From Paenalcaligenes niemegkensis (GTDB taxonomy: Bacteria; Pseudomonadota; Gammaproteobacteria; Burkholderiales; Burkholderiaceae_B): DNA of 64,000 bases. Below the pieces are notes generated by a model. The model worked only from the letters and a program-made list of their open reading frames with translations, was not told the origin of the DNA and searched no databases. Shown one piece after another: positions 20,418 through 30,913 of this stretch; position 1 is the stretch's first letter, and every line of letters begins with the position of its first letter. Both the position numbers and the translations under genes were made by a program. The DNA lies in the NCBI RefSeq assembly GCF_022230885.1, contig NZ_JAKGCT010000004.1, forward strand, positions 930,001 to 994,000. The letters are read 5' to 3'.

Positions 20418-21241
20418 ATGACGAATCAAAACCTAGAACACTCGCCACTTGGCCACCAAGTTCAATACCCGACTGCCTACGATCCTTCATTATTGTTTCC
20501 TATTGATCGTGCTCCAAACCGTAGTGTATTGACTGTACCGGAAATGTGGTTCGGTCAAGATGTCTGGACGGCTTATGAGGTTTCCTGGCTAAACTCCAAG
20601 GGCAAGCCTGTTACCGTGATTGGTGAGATAGCGATTCCCTGGAACAGCCCGATGCTCATCGAATCCAAGTCGCTAAAGCTCTACCTTAATTCGTTTAACG
20701 AAGTACGCTTTGAAAGTGAAAAAGAAGTACGTCTTCTGATGGAGGCTGATCTGAGTGCGGCTGCCCAAGCCCCGGTGGAGCTTCGCTTTTACGGCTTAAG
20801 CCCATACGACGGCCCTATGATGGGTCAAATAGAAGGCGAAAACATCGATGACCTGGATGTGGAAATTGATCATTACACCCCACAACCTGCTGTATTACGG
20901 TGCATAGAAAGCGCAGATACAGTTTATGAAACGCTGGTTTCTCATCTTCTGAAATCGAACTGCCCACAAACCGGGCAACCTGACTGGGGCACCGTACAAA
21001 TTACCTACACCGGTAAAAAAATAGCGCCTGAAAGCCTGCTTAAGTACATAGTTTCGTTCAGGCTGCACACTGAGTTTCATGAGCATTGCGTAGAACGTAT
21101 ATATAGCGACATCATGGAGCGCTGTGCCCCTGAATCACTGCTTGTGCATGCCCGCTATACCCGCAGAGGGGGCTGGATATTAATCCGTGGCGCAGCAGCC
21201 ATAAGATAACGGTTCCTTCATTGAGAACACCACGCCAATAA
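20418..21241 (+). pseudogene. queF: NADPH-dependent 7-cyano-7-deazaguanine reductase QueF (one frameshift)
   Basis: Reduces preQ0 to preQ1 in queuosine synthesis. It is the long, two-domain (E. coli-like) form of about 273 residues. The catalytic cysteine and the nearby aspartate are in KSNCPQTGQPDWG and the substrate-binding residues in FHEHCVERI. Start at ATG 20418, where homology to the family begins. The frame is lost in the G5 run at 21168-21172: one more G gives R-R-G-G-L-D-I-N-P-W-R-S, the normal C-terminal motif, and the stop moves to 21239-21241. Confidence 0.93.
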
Positions 21242-21248
21242 AAAATAG

Positions 21249-22526
21249 CTACTTTGCCTGAGCTGTGCGGGTAGCTTGCGACGCCACCCACACGGCTAAA
21301 GTCGCCGACAGGCAAAATGCCACAGCGGCCCCTACCCAGGGACCACGTGTATAACCAGCATCGAGCATAATCCCGAATACCAGCGGTGCCAACGATGCGC
21401 CTACATCCATCCCTGAATATACCAGGCCATAAACCGTACCTGTGGCCCCTTTTGGTGTAACCCGACGGATAAGCATGTCACGAGAAGGCGCGGCTACCCC
21501 TGAACAGAAACCGGCCAGGCCAACGATCACCATCGCAAGCGGAGGTGGCAATACACCCGAGGCCAGCAACACCAACATCAGCCCTGCGCTAACAAGGGCC
21601 ACGAACACTATGCGCTCTGTTTTGGCGGTGGCGCCCACCAGAAAACCACCAGCTAACATCCCCAAAGCAGCCGTCACCATATACCCGGACAGAGCCGAGC
21701 CTGCCAGCACCCGGCTGATGCCATAGACGTCACCGAGCATCGGAATAGTGTAGTTTTGTACGGAAGACAAGGCTACCGAACTGGAGGCAAAGAAAAGAAA
21801 TGCCCCCCATAGGGCAGGCTGCCGGCCCAGCGTAAGCAGAGTTTGTGCAATTGACTGCGAAGACAGATCGCCAGCAGAAGATTCTTCAGCCTCGGGGCCT
21901 TGAGCATCGGCCTGTTCCTGGCTACCGGACAGCAAGTTGCGCCCCAGAATAGTCAGAAGCAGCACCACCGCTACCAGAGCTGCCGCAGAGAACGCCGCTA
22001 CGCGCCATGAGGTGGCCAAGCCTATACCGGTGATGAACAGTGGGGTTAGAGCCCACCCTAGATTACCCGTCAGTCCGTGTATGCTAAAGGCGTGCCCCAG
22101 CCGCAAGGGGCTAATACGATGGTTGATGATTGAGTAATCAACAGGATGGAAGACCGAGTTTCCAGCACCACCTATAACCGCTGCCAGCAGCAGCATAGTA
22201 TAACCATCAGCTAAGCCGATCAAAATGCCAGAGGCGACAAAGCAAGATAGGCCAAAGTGTAGTACTGGGGTGGGGCCAATACGGTCGACGATAAAACCAG
22301 AGCTGGCTTGCCCTATGCCCGACACAACAAAAAAAGCCGTGGCCAGGCCGCCCAAACGTACGAAGTCATACCCAAACTCGTGCGCTAAGAACACGTACAA
22401 GGTAGGAATAACCAACTGGAAGAAGTGTGAGCATGAGTGCGCCACGCCTATCAAGGCAATAATTCGCCAATCACGCTTTTTTATTTCAGCAGTATCGTAA
22501 TTCGAATCAAGGGTTACAGTCGTCAT
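21249..22526 (-). CDS. MFS transporter
   Basis: 425 residues with 12 predicted membrane helices and a hydrophilic acidic loop (about residues 205-225) between the two six-helix halves, the standard major facilitator layout. The N-terminal half has FFVVSGIGQASSGFIVDRIGP, an MFS motif A-like loop. It resembles the Fsr/fosmidomycin-resistance-like and sugar-phosphate-type branch, but the substrate cannot be told from the sequence. It ends one base before the wrong-frame region of queF on the other strand and starts just before the pgsA stop in the same direction, so pgsA may be co-transcribed. Confidence 0.85.
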   Translation of the reverse strand: MTTVTLDSNYDTAEIKKRDWRIIALIGVAHSCSHFFQLVIPTLYVFLAHEFGYDFVRLGGLATAFFVVSGIGQASSGFIVDRIGPTPVLHFGLSCFVASGILIGLADGYTMLLLAAVIGGAGNSVFHPVDYSIINHRISPLRLGHAFSIHGLTGNLGWALTPLFITGIGLATSWRVAAFSAAALVAVVLLLTILGRNLLSGSQEQADAQGPEAEESSAGDLSSQSIAQTLLTLGRQPALWGAFLFFASSSVALSSVQNYTIPMLGDVYGISRVLAGSALSGYMVTAALGMLAGGFLVGATAKTERIVFVALVSAGLMLVLLASGVLPPPLAMVIVGLAGFCSGVAAPSRDMLIRRVTPKGATGTVYGLVYSGMDVGASLAPLVFGIMLDAGYTRGPWVGAAVAFCLSATLAVWVASQATRTAQAK

Positions 22527-22527
22527 C

Positions 22528-23097
22528 TCAGCTCTTTCGTCGTATTTCTGGCCATGCCCGTTGCAGGTAATAACACATTGACCACACCGTTAATATAGCA
22601 GCCACAATAATCAGGCCCTTGCCCAGCAAACCAACGGGTATGCCTCTATAGCTTTCCCAATATAGAAGGCAAGGGATAGCAATCATCTGTGCAGCCGTTT
22701 TAAACTTGCCCAGCCAGCTTACCGCTACGCTTGCGCTGGCACCAATCTGGGCCATCCATTCGCGCAGTGCCGAAATCGTAATTTCCCTGCCAATTATGAT
22801 GAAAGCAATGAAGGTATCCACTCGTCCTATGTCAACCAGCACCAAAAGAGCGGCAGACACCATTAGCTTATCGGCAACAGGATCCAGAAAAGCCCCGAAA
22901 GCAGAGGTTTGCTTCCAGCGCCGTGCCAGCCATCCGTCAAACCAGTCAGTCAGCGCAGCCGCTATGAAAGCAAAACAGGCGACTGCGTCGCGCGTAGGCA
23001 CGCTCATCCAGCTCTCAGGCAAGTAAAAGAGCCCCAGAACAAGAGGGATCATGATGATCCGCAACCAGGTAAGCGCAATAGGAAGGTTAAAGGGCAT
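22528..23097 (-). CDS. pgsA: CDP-diacylglycerol--glycerol-3-phosphate 3-phosphatidyltransferase
   Basis: 189 residues, four to five membrane helices. The CDP-alcohol phosphotransferase motif D-x2-D-G-x2-A-R-x8-G-x3-D-x3-D is complete (TDWFDGWLARRW ... GAFLDPVADK). It makes phosphatidylglycerol phosphate, the first step to PG and cardiolipin, in the inner membrane. It follows uvrC by about 30 bases, the same uvrC-pgsA pairing as in many proteobacteria. Confidence 0.95.
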   Translation of the reverse strand: MPFNLPIALTWLRIIMIPLVLGLFYLPESWMSVPTRDAVACFAFIAAALTDWFDGWLARRWKQTSAFGAFLDPVADKLMVSAALLVLVDIGRVDTFIAFIIIGREITISALREWMAQIGASASVAVSWLGKFKTAAQMIAIPCLLYWESYRGIPVGLLGKGLIIVAAILTVWSMCYYLQRAWPEIRRKS

Positions 23098-23126
23098 AAT
23101 TAGATACTAAGTTGGAAATCCTATAC

Positions 23127-24947
23127 TTAACGTAAAGCATAATAGATGCGCTCAGCAAGCGCAGCGGAAATGCCTTCTACCGAACGCAGGTCATCGATAC
23201 TCGCATCGACCACACCGGAAAAGCCACCAAAACGAGCCAGAAGGCGCTGGCGACGTTTTGCGCCAACCCCTTCTATGTCCTCTAATCGTGACACATTCCG
23301 GGACTTTGCGCGACGTGCTCGCATACCGGTGATGGCAAAGCGATGCGCTTCGTCACGTACTTCCGCAATTAACATGAGCGCGGGCGACTCTACCCCTAAG
23401 CTCATGCTAGGCCGATCGTCCGCAAAAATCAAAGTTTCCAGCCCCACTTTACGCGCATCACCTTTGGCCACACCTATGAGCACGCGTGTGTCCAGTCCCA
23501 ATTCGCTAAACACTTGTTTTGCCGTGGATATCTGTCCCTTTCCACCATCAATTAAAACGACGTCCGGCAGCTTTGAAAGCCCTTCTGCAACGCGAGAAAA
23601 ACGACGATTCAACACCTGTTTCATGGCGGCATAATCGTCACCAGGAGTGATACCAGCAATGTTATAGCGGCGATAAAGAGCGGTCTGCATCTCGTGATGC
23701 CTATACACCACACATGAGGCTTGAGTCGCCTCCCCCGCGGTATGGCTAATGTCAAAACACTCGATGGTGAGTGCATCAATAGCATTTTCGTCGGTATCCA
23801 GCTCGAGCAACTGCGCAAGATCTAGCGTTCGTGCCGCGCGAGTGACGGATTCGCTCAACAAGCGCGCAAGCGCCAGCTCGGCATTTTTGGTCGCCTGCTC
23901 CAGCCATGCTTTGCGTACCCCTTGCGGACGCAAGATTATCCGCGCGTCTACCCCGGTTTGTGCTTTGAGCATCTCGAGCACGCTGTCATCGTTAAGTCGG
24001 TGTGAGCAGACCAGAAGGGGGGCAAGGGGCGCTCTATATAGTGCTGGCTTAAAAACGCCGCCAAGATCTCTTCTTCCACATCCCCTTGGGCCTGCGTCGG
24101 AAAAAAGGCCGGTCTCCCAAGTGTCGACCCCCTCTGACCATCGCCAGGTTGACACAGGTTTTCCCCGCCGCCGCCACGACGGTGATGATATCAAGATCGT
24201 CAGTGCCCGTATGCTCCATTGTCTGTTGCTGCAGCACAGTGGACAAGGCTTTCATCTGATCACGAAGCAAGGCGGCCTGTTCGAAATCCAAGGCTTTGGA
24301 TGCCTCAAGCATGCGCCCTTCTATTTCGTCCAGCACATCGCTGGCATGCCCATCCAGAAACCTCACCGCCCGCGTTACATCGGCCTGATAGGCCTCTTGT
24401 GAGATAAGTTCAACACATGGAGCCGAACAGCGTTCGATCTGGTGCAGCAAACAGGGACGAGAGCGATAGGCAAACACACTATCTTCGCAGGTGCGTAATT
24501 TAAACACCCGCTGCAAAATCTGTATGGTTTCCCGTACCGCCCACGCATTTGGATAAGGTCCAAAAACTGGCCACCCGCTCCCGTACTGCCCCGATAATAG
24601 GCAATGCGGGGCACAACGTGCGGACTGATACGTAAATATGGATATGACTTGTCATCACGAAACAAAATGTTGTAACGCGGACGTAAACGCTTGATCAGGT
24701 TGTTTTCCAGCAGTAGCGCTTCGGCTTCGCTAGGGGTAACCGTTACTTCAATGCGCGCAACACGGGCCACCATATGGGCAATGCGCGGACTGCTCAGATT
24801 TTTTTGAAAATACGAACTGACGCGCTTTTTCAGGTCGCGCGCCTTGCCCACATACAAAACCTCTTCCTGAGCATCCAGATGCCGGTAGACCCCTGGAAGA
24901 TTTGGAAGGTCAGCTAGAAAGGATTTGAGATTGAAGGTCTCGGGCAT
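23127..24947 (-). pseudogene. uvrC: Excinuclease ABC subunit C (three frameshifts)
   Basis: Makes both incisions in nucleotide excision repair with UvrA/UvrB. N-terminal GIY-YIG nuclease ([17 protein letters not shown]), a UvrB-binding UVR region (about residues 195-235), the RNase H-like C-terminal nuclease ([15 protein letters not shown]) and a double helix-hairpin-helix at the end. About 605 residues when joined. The frame is lost three times, at A5 24562-24566, A6 24101-24106 and G6 24017-24022 (plus strand); one added base at each restores [19 protein letters not shown] and L-P-P-L-L-V-C-S-H. Three shifts in one gene, all in runs, argue for sequence error. Confidence 0.95.
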
Positions 24948-25973
24948 ATTGGTAATGCTCGTCTGCTTGTAGGTCGTCCCAGCTTAACGCAGGGTCAGAA
25001 GGCATAAGGCCACGGATGCGCTGCACTGATTCATCACTTAGTGTGAACTGCAGCCGCAACAGTAAATCATCAGCCAGATCTGGACGATTACACACCAGCA
25101 CCATGTCGCAGCCCGCTGTCAGGGCCGCCTCGGCGCGGGCCAGAATATCGCCCGCCACCGTGGCGCCTTCCATTGTGAGATCGTCCGAGAAGATAACCCC
25201 GTCGTAGGCCAATGCGCGGCGCAGGACACGCTGTATCCAGTACTCTGAAAAACCCGCTGGCTTGTCATCCACCTGAGGATAGATCACGTGTGCCGGCATC
25301 ACGCTATTCAGGGTCAGTGAGCCCAGCCAACCATACGGCGCCGCATCGGCGTCAAGTATTTCTTGCAGGCTACGGTTATCAACAGGAATCTCATGGTGTG
25401 AATCGGCCTCGACTGCCCCGTGGCCAGGAAAATGCTTTCCGCAACTGGCCATACCTGCTTTTTGCAGCCCGCGAATCAGGCCGGCTGCCAATGTGGCCAC
25501 CGCTTTGGGATTTCGATGGAATGCCCTGTCACCAATGACCTCACTGACACCCCAATCCAGATCCAGTACGGGCGTAAAACTGAGGTCTATTCCGCAGGCA
25601 CGAAGTTCGGCAGCCAGGACATAGCCGGTATCTGCAGCCACACTGCCTGCTTTAATAGCGTCGCGCTCCCACAGCACACCCAGCTTGCGCATTGAGGGCA
25701 ATGCCGTAAAACCATCTGTTCTGAAACGTTGTACCCTACCCCCTCATGATCCACGGCGATCAGCAAGGGTTCGTTACGCACAGTATGAATATCGGCACAA
25801 AGCTGTGTCAGTTGCTGCCGCGATTCAAAATTTCGCGCAAATAAAATAACGCCCCCCACCAAGGGGTGTTGCAGCCTGGTGCGCTCGGCGGAACTAAGCT
25901 GGGTGCCCTGCACATCTACCATGACGGGACCCGGCATCTGCGCCGTGGCACTATTGTTTTGCATCGTTGTCAT
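24910..25973 (-). pseudogene. nagZ: Beta-N-acetylhexosaminidase NagZ (one frameshift)
   Basis: Cytoplasmic glycoside hydrolase family 3 enzyme that removes GlcNAc from recycled muropeptides. Family motifs: AVDHEGGRVQR (after correction), the catalytic loop K-H-F-P-G-H-G-x-V-E-A-D-S-H-H, and the nucleophile region FSDDLTMEGA. About 354 residues. Frame is lost in the C5 run at 25739-25743 (plus strand); one more base links [11 protein letters not shown] to D-G-F-T-A-L-P-S-M. It overlaps acpS at its start and uvrC at its end, so the three are translationally linked. Confidence 0.94.
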
Positions 25974-26415
25974 CAGAACTCGACAGGAAAGTTGAAATAA
26001 GCGGTGATTCTACAATCACAAAGGCCATTACGGTATCAGACTCGTCGGTCAGGCTCACATGAGCCGCCCCAAAGCGCTGCTCGAACCAGCCTTTTAGCGG
26101 CTCGGCAAGTACAACCTGCGGTTTGCCGCTTGCTGCGTTCAGAACCTGCATGCGCGACCACGCCATCGGCATGTGCATACCCAGGCCAATGGCTTTGGAA
26201 AAAGCTTCTTTAGCAGCAAAACGGGTCGCGAGGTACCTCATACCCCGCCGGGAATCGCGCTCGTAGCGACCTTTGAATACCTGTTGCTCCTGCTCACCCA
26301 AGATACGTTTTACGAACCGCTCTGGATGACGTTCGAATACAGCAGCGACGCGCGATACATACGTGATGTCGGTACCAATACCTGCAACGGCTGACGGCAA
26401 TGGAGATAATGACAA
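25951..26415 (-). CDS. acpS: Holo-[acyl-carrier-protein] synthase
   Basis: 154 residues. Transfers 4'-phosphopantetheine from CoA to acyl carrier protein. The two family motifs are present: G-I-G-T-D-I-T near the N-terminus (Mg-binding aspartate) and [11 protein letters not shown]. The C-terminus is about 20 residues longer than E. coli AcpS. It overlaps the nagZ start by 23 bases. The usual partner pdxJ is not adjacent; instead paaK ends 65 bases upstream. Confidence 0.94.
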   Translation of the reverse strand: MSLSPLPSAVAGIGTDITYVSRVAAVFERHPERFVKRILGEQEQQVFKGRYERDSRRGMRYLATRFAAKEAFSKAIGLGMHMPMAWSRMQVLNAASGKPQVVLAEPLKGWFEQRFGAAHVSLTDESDTVMAFVIVESPLISTFLSSSDDNDAKQ

Positions 26416-26479
26416 AATTAGCCCTATACAAAAAACAGTGCACTTCTACATCAGCCATCATACCGCGAGGATCACCACC

Positions 26480-27793
26480 TTAACGACGACGCAGGTCGAC
26501 CACGCGGCGCGCTTTACCTGTTAAGGTACGCTCAATCTCACCCGAACGGCGCAAATCAATGGTGGCGGTGACACCAATATGTACTTTAATCGCATGACCC
26601 AGCTGCTGAATGACAGCCTGACGTTCGGTATCACTAAACAGATCAAACTCAGGACGCAGCTCGGCGAGAACCTGCAGCGTGTCCATGTTGCCCTGACGCG
26701 ACACTACCAACTGGTAATGTGAAGCAAGTTGCGGAATCTGCAGGACTTGCTCCTCTACCTGGGTAGGAAAGAGATTTACTCCACGGATAATCAGCATATC
26801 GTCGCTACGACCGGTGATTTTGCCTATACGACGCATACTGCGCGAGGTTGGCGCTAGCAGCTTCGTAAGATCACGGGTACGGTAGCGAATGATCGGCATA
26901 GCTTCTTTGCTAAGTGAGGTAAATACAAGTTCTCCCGGCTCGCCGTCGGAGACCGGATCGCCAGTGACAGGGTCAATGATCTCCGGGAAGAAATGGTCCT
27001 CCCATACCACAGGGCCATCTTTGGACTCTACGCATTCCATAGCCACTCCCGGCCCCATGAGCTCTGATAAACCATAAATATCCACGGCATTGATGTGCGC
27101 TCTGGTTTCGATTTCGCTGCGCATTCGATCTGTCCATGGCTCTGCTCCAAAAATACCGATACGCAGTGAACTGTCATGAGGATTGATTCCTACTCTATCC
27201 ATCTCATCAAGAAGGTTGCAGAAGTAGGAAGGGGTAACCATGATCACATCAGGACGAAAATCCTGAATTAATTGAACTTGCTTTTCGGTTTGGCCACCAG
27301 ACATTGGCACCACCGTACATCCCAGCCGCTCAGCCCCGTAATGCGCACCCAGGCCCCCGGTAAACAAGCCATACCCATACGCTATGTGCGCGATATCGCC
27401 CGGTCGGGCACCACCAGCCCACATAGAGCGGGCCATTAAATCGGCCCAAACCGAAATATCATGCGCAGTGTAGGCCACGACCGTGGGTTTTCCCGTGGTA
27501 CCGCTTGACGCATGTATACGCGACACCTGTTCACGTGGCACCGCAAGCATTCCAAAGGGATAGTTGTCCCGCAAGTCTTGTTTGGTCGTAAAAGGAAAGC
27601 GTGCAAGATCGCTGAGACTATTCAGCTCATCGGGATGCACCCCCGCCATATCAAATGCTTTTTTATAATGAGCCACATTGCGGTAGGCGTGATTCAGGCT
27701 CCACCGTAAACGCTCTAGCTGAAGCTGACGTAACTCATCTACACTACTGTGCTCAATCGCATCCCGACCGAGCTTTTTCTTGAGTACTGACAT
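26480..27793 (-). CDS. paaK: Phenylacetate-CoA ligase
   Basis: 437 residues of the acyl-adenylate-forming superfamily. Activates phenylacetate to phenylacetyl-CoA with ATP, the entry step of the aerobic hybrid pathway. Adenylate motif SSGTTGKPTVVAYT is complete, with Y-G-L-S-E-L-M-G-P-G and the R-S-D-D-M-L hinge. Last gene of the paa run, 72 bases after paaI. Confidence 0.96.
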   Translation of the reverse strand: MSVLKKKLGRDAIEHSSVDELRQLQLERLRWSLNHAYRNVAHYKKAFDMAGVHPDELNSLSDLARFPFTTKQDLRDNYPFGMLAVPREQVSRIHASSGTTGKPTVVAYTAHDISVWADLMARSMWAGGARPGDIAHIAYGYGLFTGGLGAHYGAERLGCTVVPMSGGQTEKQVQLIQDFRPDVIMVTPSYFCNLLDEMDRVGINPHDSSLRIGIFGAEPWTDRMRSEIETRAHINAVDIYGLSELMGPGVAMECVESKDGPVVWEDHFFPEIIDPVTGDPVSDGEPGELVFTSLSKEAMPIIRYRTRDLTKLLAPTSRSMRRIGKITGRSDDMLIIRGVNLFPTQVEEQVLQIPQLASHYQLVVSRQGNMDTLQVLAELRPEFDLFSDTERQAVIQQLGHAIKVHIGVTATIDLRRSGEIERTLTGKARRVVDLRRR

Positions 27794-27864
27794 TGGCTTT
27801 GCTCCTGCCCCACTGTTCGCATGGTGAAACTGTCTCCTTCCACCGGGCCTTGCAGGGTCTAATA

Positions 27865-28352
27865 CTAAGAAATTGTGTTTGTACCTGCTAGCGTTTCAAT
27901 AACCTGTCCACGCAACCGATACGATCTACCTCTGAAAATGGCGACGCACTGACCACTTTGATTCGTAACTTCTACGTCATAGACGCCTGTACGTCCCGAC
28001 AGCGAAACTTCGCGTGCATTGGCATTAAGCACATCCCCTTCGAAGGCGGGCGCCAGAAAGTCAATGGTGCACCCAGATGCCACCGTGGGAGCGTTGCGTG
28101 AGTTACAGGCGAAAGCAAAAGTGCTGTCGGCAAGGGTAAAAATATAGCCCCCGTGACAGCTTCGATGACCGTTCAGCATAAAATCGCGAACGGTCATGAC
28201 CATCCGCGCAGAACCAGGTCCGCAAGACAGAAGCTTGGCGCCCACCCCTGAGAAGCCGAATCTTTGGCATACATTTGTGCAGCCACAAGCTGAGCTAGCT
28301 CATGGGGATCGTCCGGCAATTTTGCCTTATCCAATTCAATGGGATGACTCAT
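27865..28352 (-). pseudogene. paaI: Hydroxyphenylacetyl-CoA thioesterase PaaI (one frameshift)
   Basis: Hot-dog-fold thioesterase that releases CoA from dead-end ring-hydroxylated phenylacetyl-CoA. The core motif NGHRSCHGGYIFTLAD and the pair of strands after it are as in the family; about 162 residues. The true start is ATG 28352 (M-S-H-P-I-E-L-D), overlapping the paaG stop as TAATG. Frame is lost in the CCCC run 28245-28248 (plus strand); one more base gives S-A-S-Q-G-V-G-A-K-L-L. Confidence 0.92.
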
Positions 28353-29140
28353 TATCTGCCTTTAAAAACAGGAGAGCGTTTAGCAAGAAACGCATTGACC
28401 CCTTCAGCGTAGTCCTCAGTCGCGCCCAGATCGCGCATGACGTCCCGCTCAAGATCCAGCTGTTGATCCAGGATGTGGTGCCAGCTTTGCTGCAATGCCT
28501 GCTTGGCAGCGGCCATTCCCTTCGTAGGCGCTTGTGCAAAGTGCTGCATCAGTGCGTCAAGCCGGTCATGAAACTCCGCATCGGCGACGCATTCCCAAAT
28601 CAGGCCCCACTGGGCCGCTTGAGATGCACTGAGCTTATCCCCCAGCAGCGCCAGACCCATAGCCCTGGCCGGCCCGACCAGTCGTGGCAAAAAGTAGGTT
28701 CCACCCGTATCGGGCAATAGCCCCAGACGGCAAAAGGGCTGGATAAAGCTGGCTGATTCAGCAGCAATTACAAGGTCGCCAGCCAGCGCCAGGTTAGCCC
28801 CTGCCCCGGCCGCCACGCCATTGACACCCATAATGACCGGCCATGGCATAGCTCGTAAGCGACGAACCAACGGCGCATAATACGCTTCAATAGTTGCGCC
28901 TAAGTCAATGGGCTCGGCCCCCGAACGCATTTGCCGCTCAGAGAGATCCTGACCAGCACAAAACCCACGGCCGGCCCCCTGTATAAGCAATACACGCACG
29001 CCTTGTGCTTCAATGCTATCCAGAGCCTGCTTAAGTTCAAGGTGCATTTGTGCCGTAAAGCTATTGAGCTTATCTGGACGGTTTAACGTGATACGTGCAA
29101 CGTCGGCAGTGAGCTCTAATATAATACTTGGTGCTTTCAT
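28352..29140 (-). CDS. paaG: 1,2-epoxyphenylacetyl-CoA isomerase PaaG
   Basis: 262 residues from ATG 29140 (M-K-A-P-S-I-I-L), chosen over an earlier in-frame ATG because GGGGAAG precedes it. Crotonase fold: oxyanion-hole segments GAGRGFCAGQDL and GVNGVAAGAGANLALAGD, and the catalytic aspartate region RLGLLPDTGGTYFLP. It converts the ring epoxide of phenylacetyl-CoA to the oxepin form. Overlaps paaI by one base. Confidence 0.94.
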   Translation of the reverse strand: MKAPSIILELTADVARITLNRPDKLNSFTAQMHLELKQALDSIEAQGVRVLLIQGAGRGFCAGQDLSERQMRSGAEPIDLGATIEAYYAPLVRRLRAMPWPVIMGVNGVAAGAGANLALAGDLVIAAESASFIQPFCRLGLLPDTGGTYFLPRLVGPARAMGLALLGDKLSASQAAQWGLIWECVADAEFHDRLDALMQHFAQAPTKGMAAAKQALQQSWHHILDQQLDLERDVMRDLGATEDYAEGVNAFLAKRSPVFKGR

Positions 29141-29154
29141 GACTTCCCCGCCCG

Positions 29155-30819
29155 TTATACGTGCCAACGCGTCTGCACTACGCGAAAGCGGTTAGCAACA
29201 TAGGCTGCATCAGACAAGGCGGCATTTGCTGCCGGATTCGCCCCAGTACCATGATAATCACTGAACGCCGCAGTCTGATTGATAAACACGGCTCCCGTCA
29301 AATTCAAAGACAGTGACACGCCAGCGCGTTCGGCCATCCGCTGCACCTGCTTTGCAATGTCATCATTGGTGGTATAGGCCGAGAGTGTTAAAGCGCCCTG
29401 CTCTTTAACAGTTTTCCCTGCCAAGGCAATACTTTGCTGGGTAGAGTCTGTCTTCACCAGAAAGAAAATCGGCCCAAACCACTCGCGCATAATTGCCGGA
29501 TTATCGGCAGTGGCCTCAAGCAGCAACGGCGAACGTATACGAGCATGCTCAAACTGGGGATGCATCAGACTCTCACTATCTGCCCAAACCTTTAACCCTA
29601 AGGCCTTGGCTTCATCGATACGGGCTTCGGTAGCCACATTTTGAATAGCTCCGGTAATTTCGACAGCGCGCTCGTGATTGCTGATTAACTTTTGGACGGC
29701 ATCCGCCAATGCCTGCGCGACCTCATCAAAGCTCAGAGGGCCTTCCGCAGTGGAAATTCCGTCTTTAGGGATATAAATATTTTGGGGTGCGGTACACATC
29801 TGGCCCGAATACAGCGCAAAGGAAAACGCCAAATTGCGAGCAACCAGCCCTATATCCTCGACCGAATCGATAATGACTTGATTTACGCCCGCTTTCTCGG
29901 TATAGACCTGTGCCTGCCTTGCATTCGCTTCAAGCCAATTACCATTTTCGGAGCTGCCCGTATAGTCGATGATTTTGACCTCGGGATTAAGCGCCAATGT
30001 TTGCGCTGTATCGTCATCAGCATCGTGCGCAGCCAATAACACAACGTTCGGATTAAACCCGGCCTCTGCCAACACTTCGCGGGCTATTTTCACGGTAATG
30101 GCCAGCGGCAATATGGCAGCCGGATGCGGTTTGACGATAACTGTGTTCCCTGTAGCCAGCGAAGCAAACAGGCCCGGGTAGCTATTCCAGGTCGGGAAGG
30201 TGGAACACCCCACCACCAACGCTACCCCGCGAGGCACTATCGTAAATTTTTTCCGCATGGAAACAGGATCATGCTTGCCCTGAGGCTTCACCCATTCTGT
30301 CAGGCCTGGAACACGCGACATTTCTTGCCACGCATAGGCAACAGCCTCGAGCCCGCGGTCTTGTGCATGTGGCCCCCCTGCCTGAAAAGCCATCATAAAT
30401 GCCTGGCCGCTGGTGTGCTGTACCGCATTGGCCACATCAAAGCTACGCTGATTCAAACGCTTGATAATTTCCAGGCAAACACCCACCCAGGCCTTGGGAC
30501 CCGCCTCGCGCCAGCTTTCGAGCGCAAAGCCGGACTGCTCAACCAGCGCCGCTGCAGGCACTGATGGATAACGGATCTTCAGTTTCAGACCAAATGGCGA
30601 GACTTCCTCCCCCACCTTCGACTGTGCACCATCAAGGCTAAGGGGAAAATCACTGGACTGATAGGACTGAAAACTTGCCACGCCTTGCTCTGCCGCTTGC
30701 TCACCATAAACTCGGGGACTGGGCATCTCCGGATGCGGAGTCCAGAACCCGCGCTCGGCAATCGCGCTTAATGCTTGCGTTAATATCGCTTCGTTTGCAT
30801 TGAAAAAATCCGTCGCCAT
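29155..30819 (-). CDS. paaN: Phenylacetate degradation aldehyde dehydrogenase PaaN
   Basis: 554 residues of the aldehyde dehydrogenase superfamily, start at ATG 30819 with GGAG 9 bases upstream. It matches the PaaN type (about 550 residues) that oxidises the ring-opened semialdehyde. Unlike E. coli PaaZ (about 680 residues) it lacks a fused C-terminal enoyl-CoA hydratase domain, so the oxepin-CoA hydrolase must be a separate protein elsewhere. Visible: V-V-G-C-S-T-F-P-T-W-N-S-Y-P, Y-T-G-S-S-E-N-G, and the cysteine in S-G-Q-M-C-T-A-P-Q-N. Between paaE and paaG. Confidence 0.92.
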   Translation of the reverse strand: MATDFFNANEAILTQALSAIAERGFWTPHPEMPSPRVYGEQAAEQGVASFQSYQSSDFPLSLDGAQSKVGEEVSPFGLKLKIRYPSVPAAALVEQSGFALESWREAGPKAWVGVCLEIIKRLNQRSFDVANAVQHTSGQAFMMAFQAGGPHAQDRGLEAVAYAWQEMSRVPGLTEWVKPQGKHDPVSMRKKFTIVPRGVALVVGCSTFPTWNSYPGLFASLATGNTVIVKPHPAAILPLAITVKIAREVLAEAGFNPNVVLLAAHDADDDTAQTLALNPEVKIIDYTGSSENGNWLEANARQAQVYTEKAGVNQVIIDSVEDIGLVARNLAFSFALYSGQMCTAPQNIYIPKDGISTAEGPLSFDEVAQALADAVQKLISNHERAVEITGAIQNVATEARIDEAKALGLKVWADSESLMHPQFEHARIRSPLLLEATADNPAIMREWFGPIFFLVKTDSTQQSIALAGKTVKEQGALTLSAYTTNDDIAKQVQRMAERAGVSLSLNLTGAVFINQTAAFSDYHGTGANPAANAALSDAAYVANRFRVVQTRWHV

Positions 30820-30913
30820 CAGAATCACTCCTCGTTAAGAACCATGGCCGCTCAGGGCACTCGTCTTTAAATTGTTCATTTTTGCTCTACATGAATTTAT
30901 ATAGCATCTGGCG

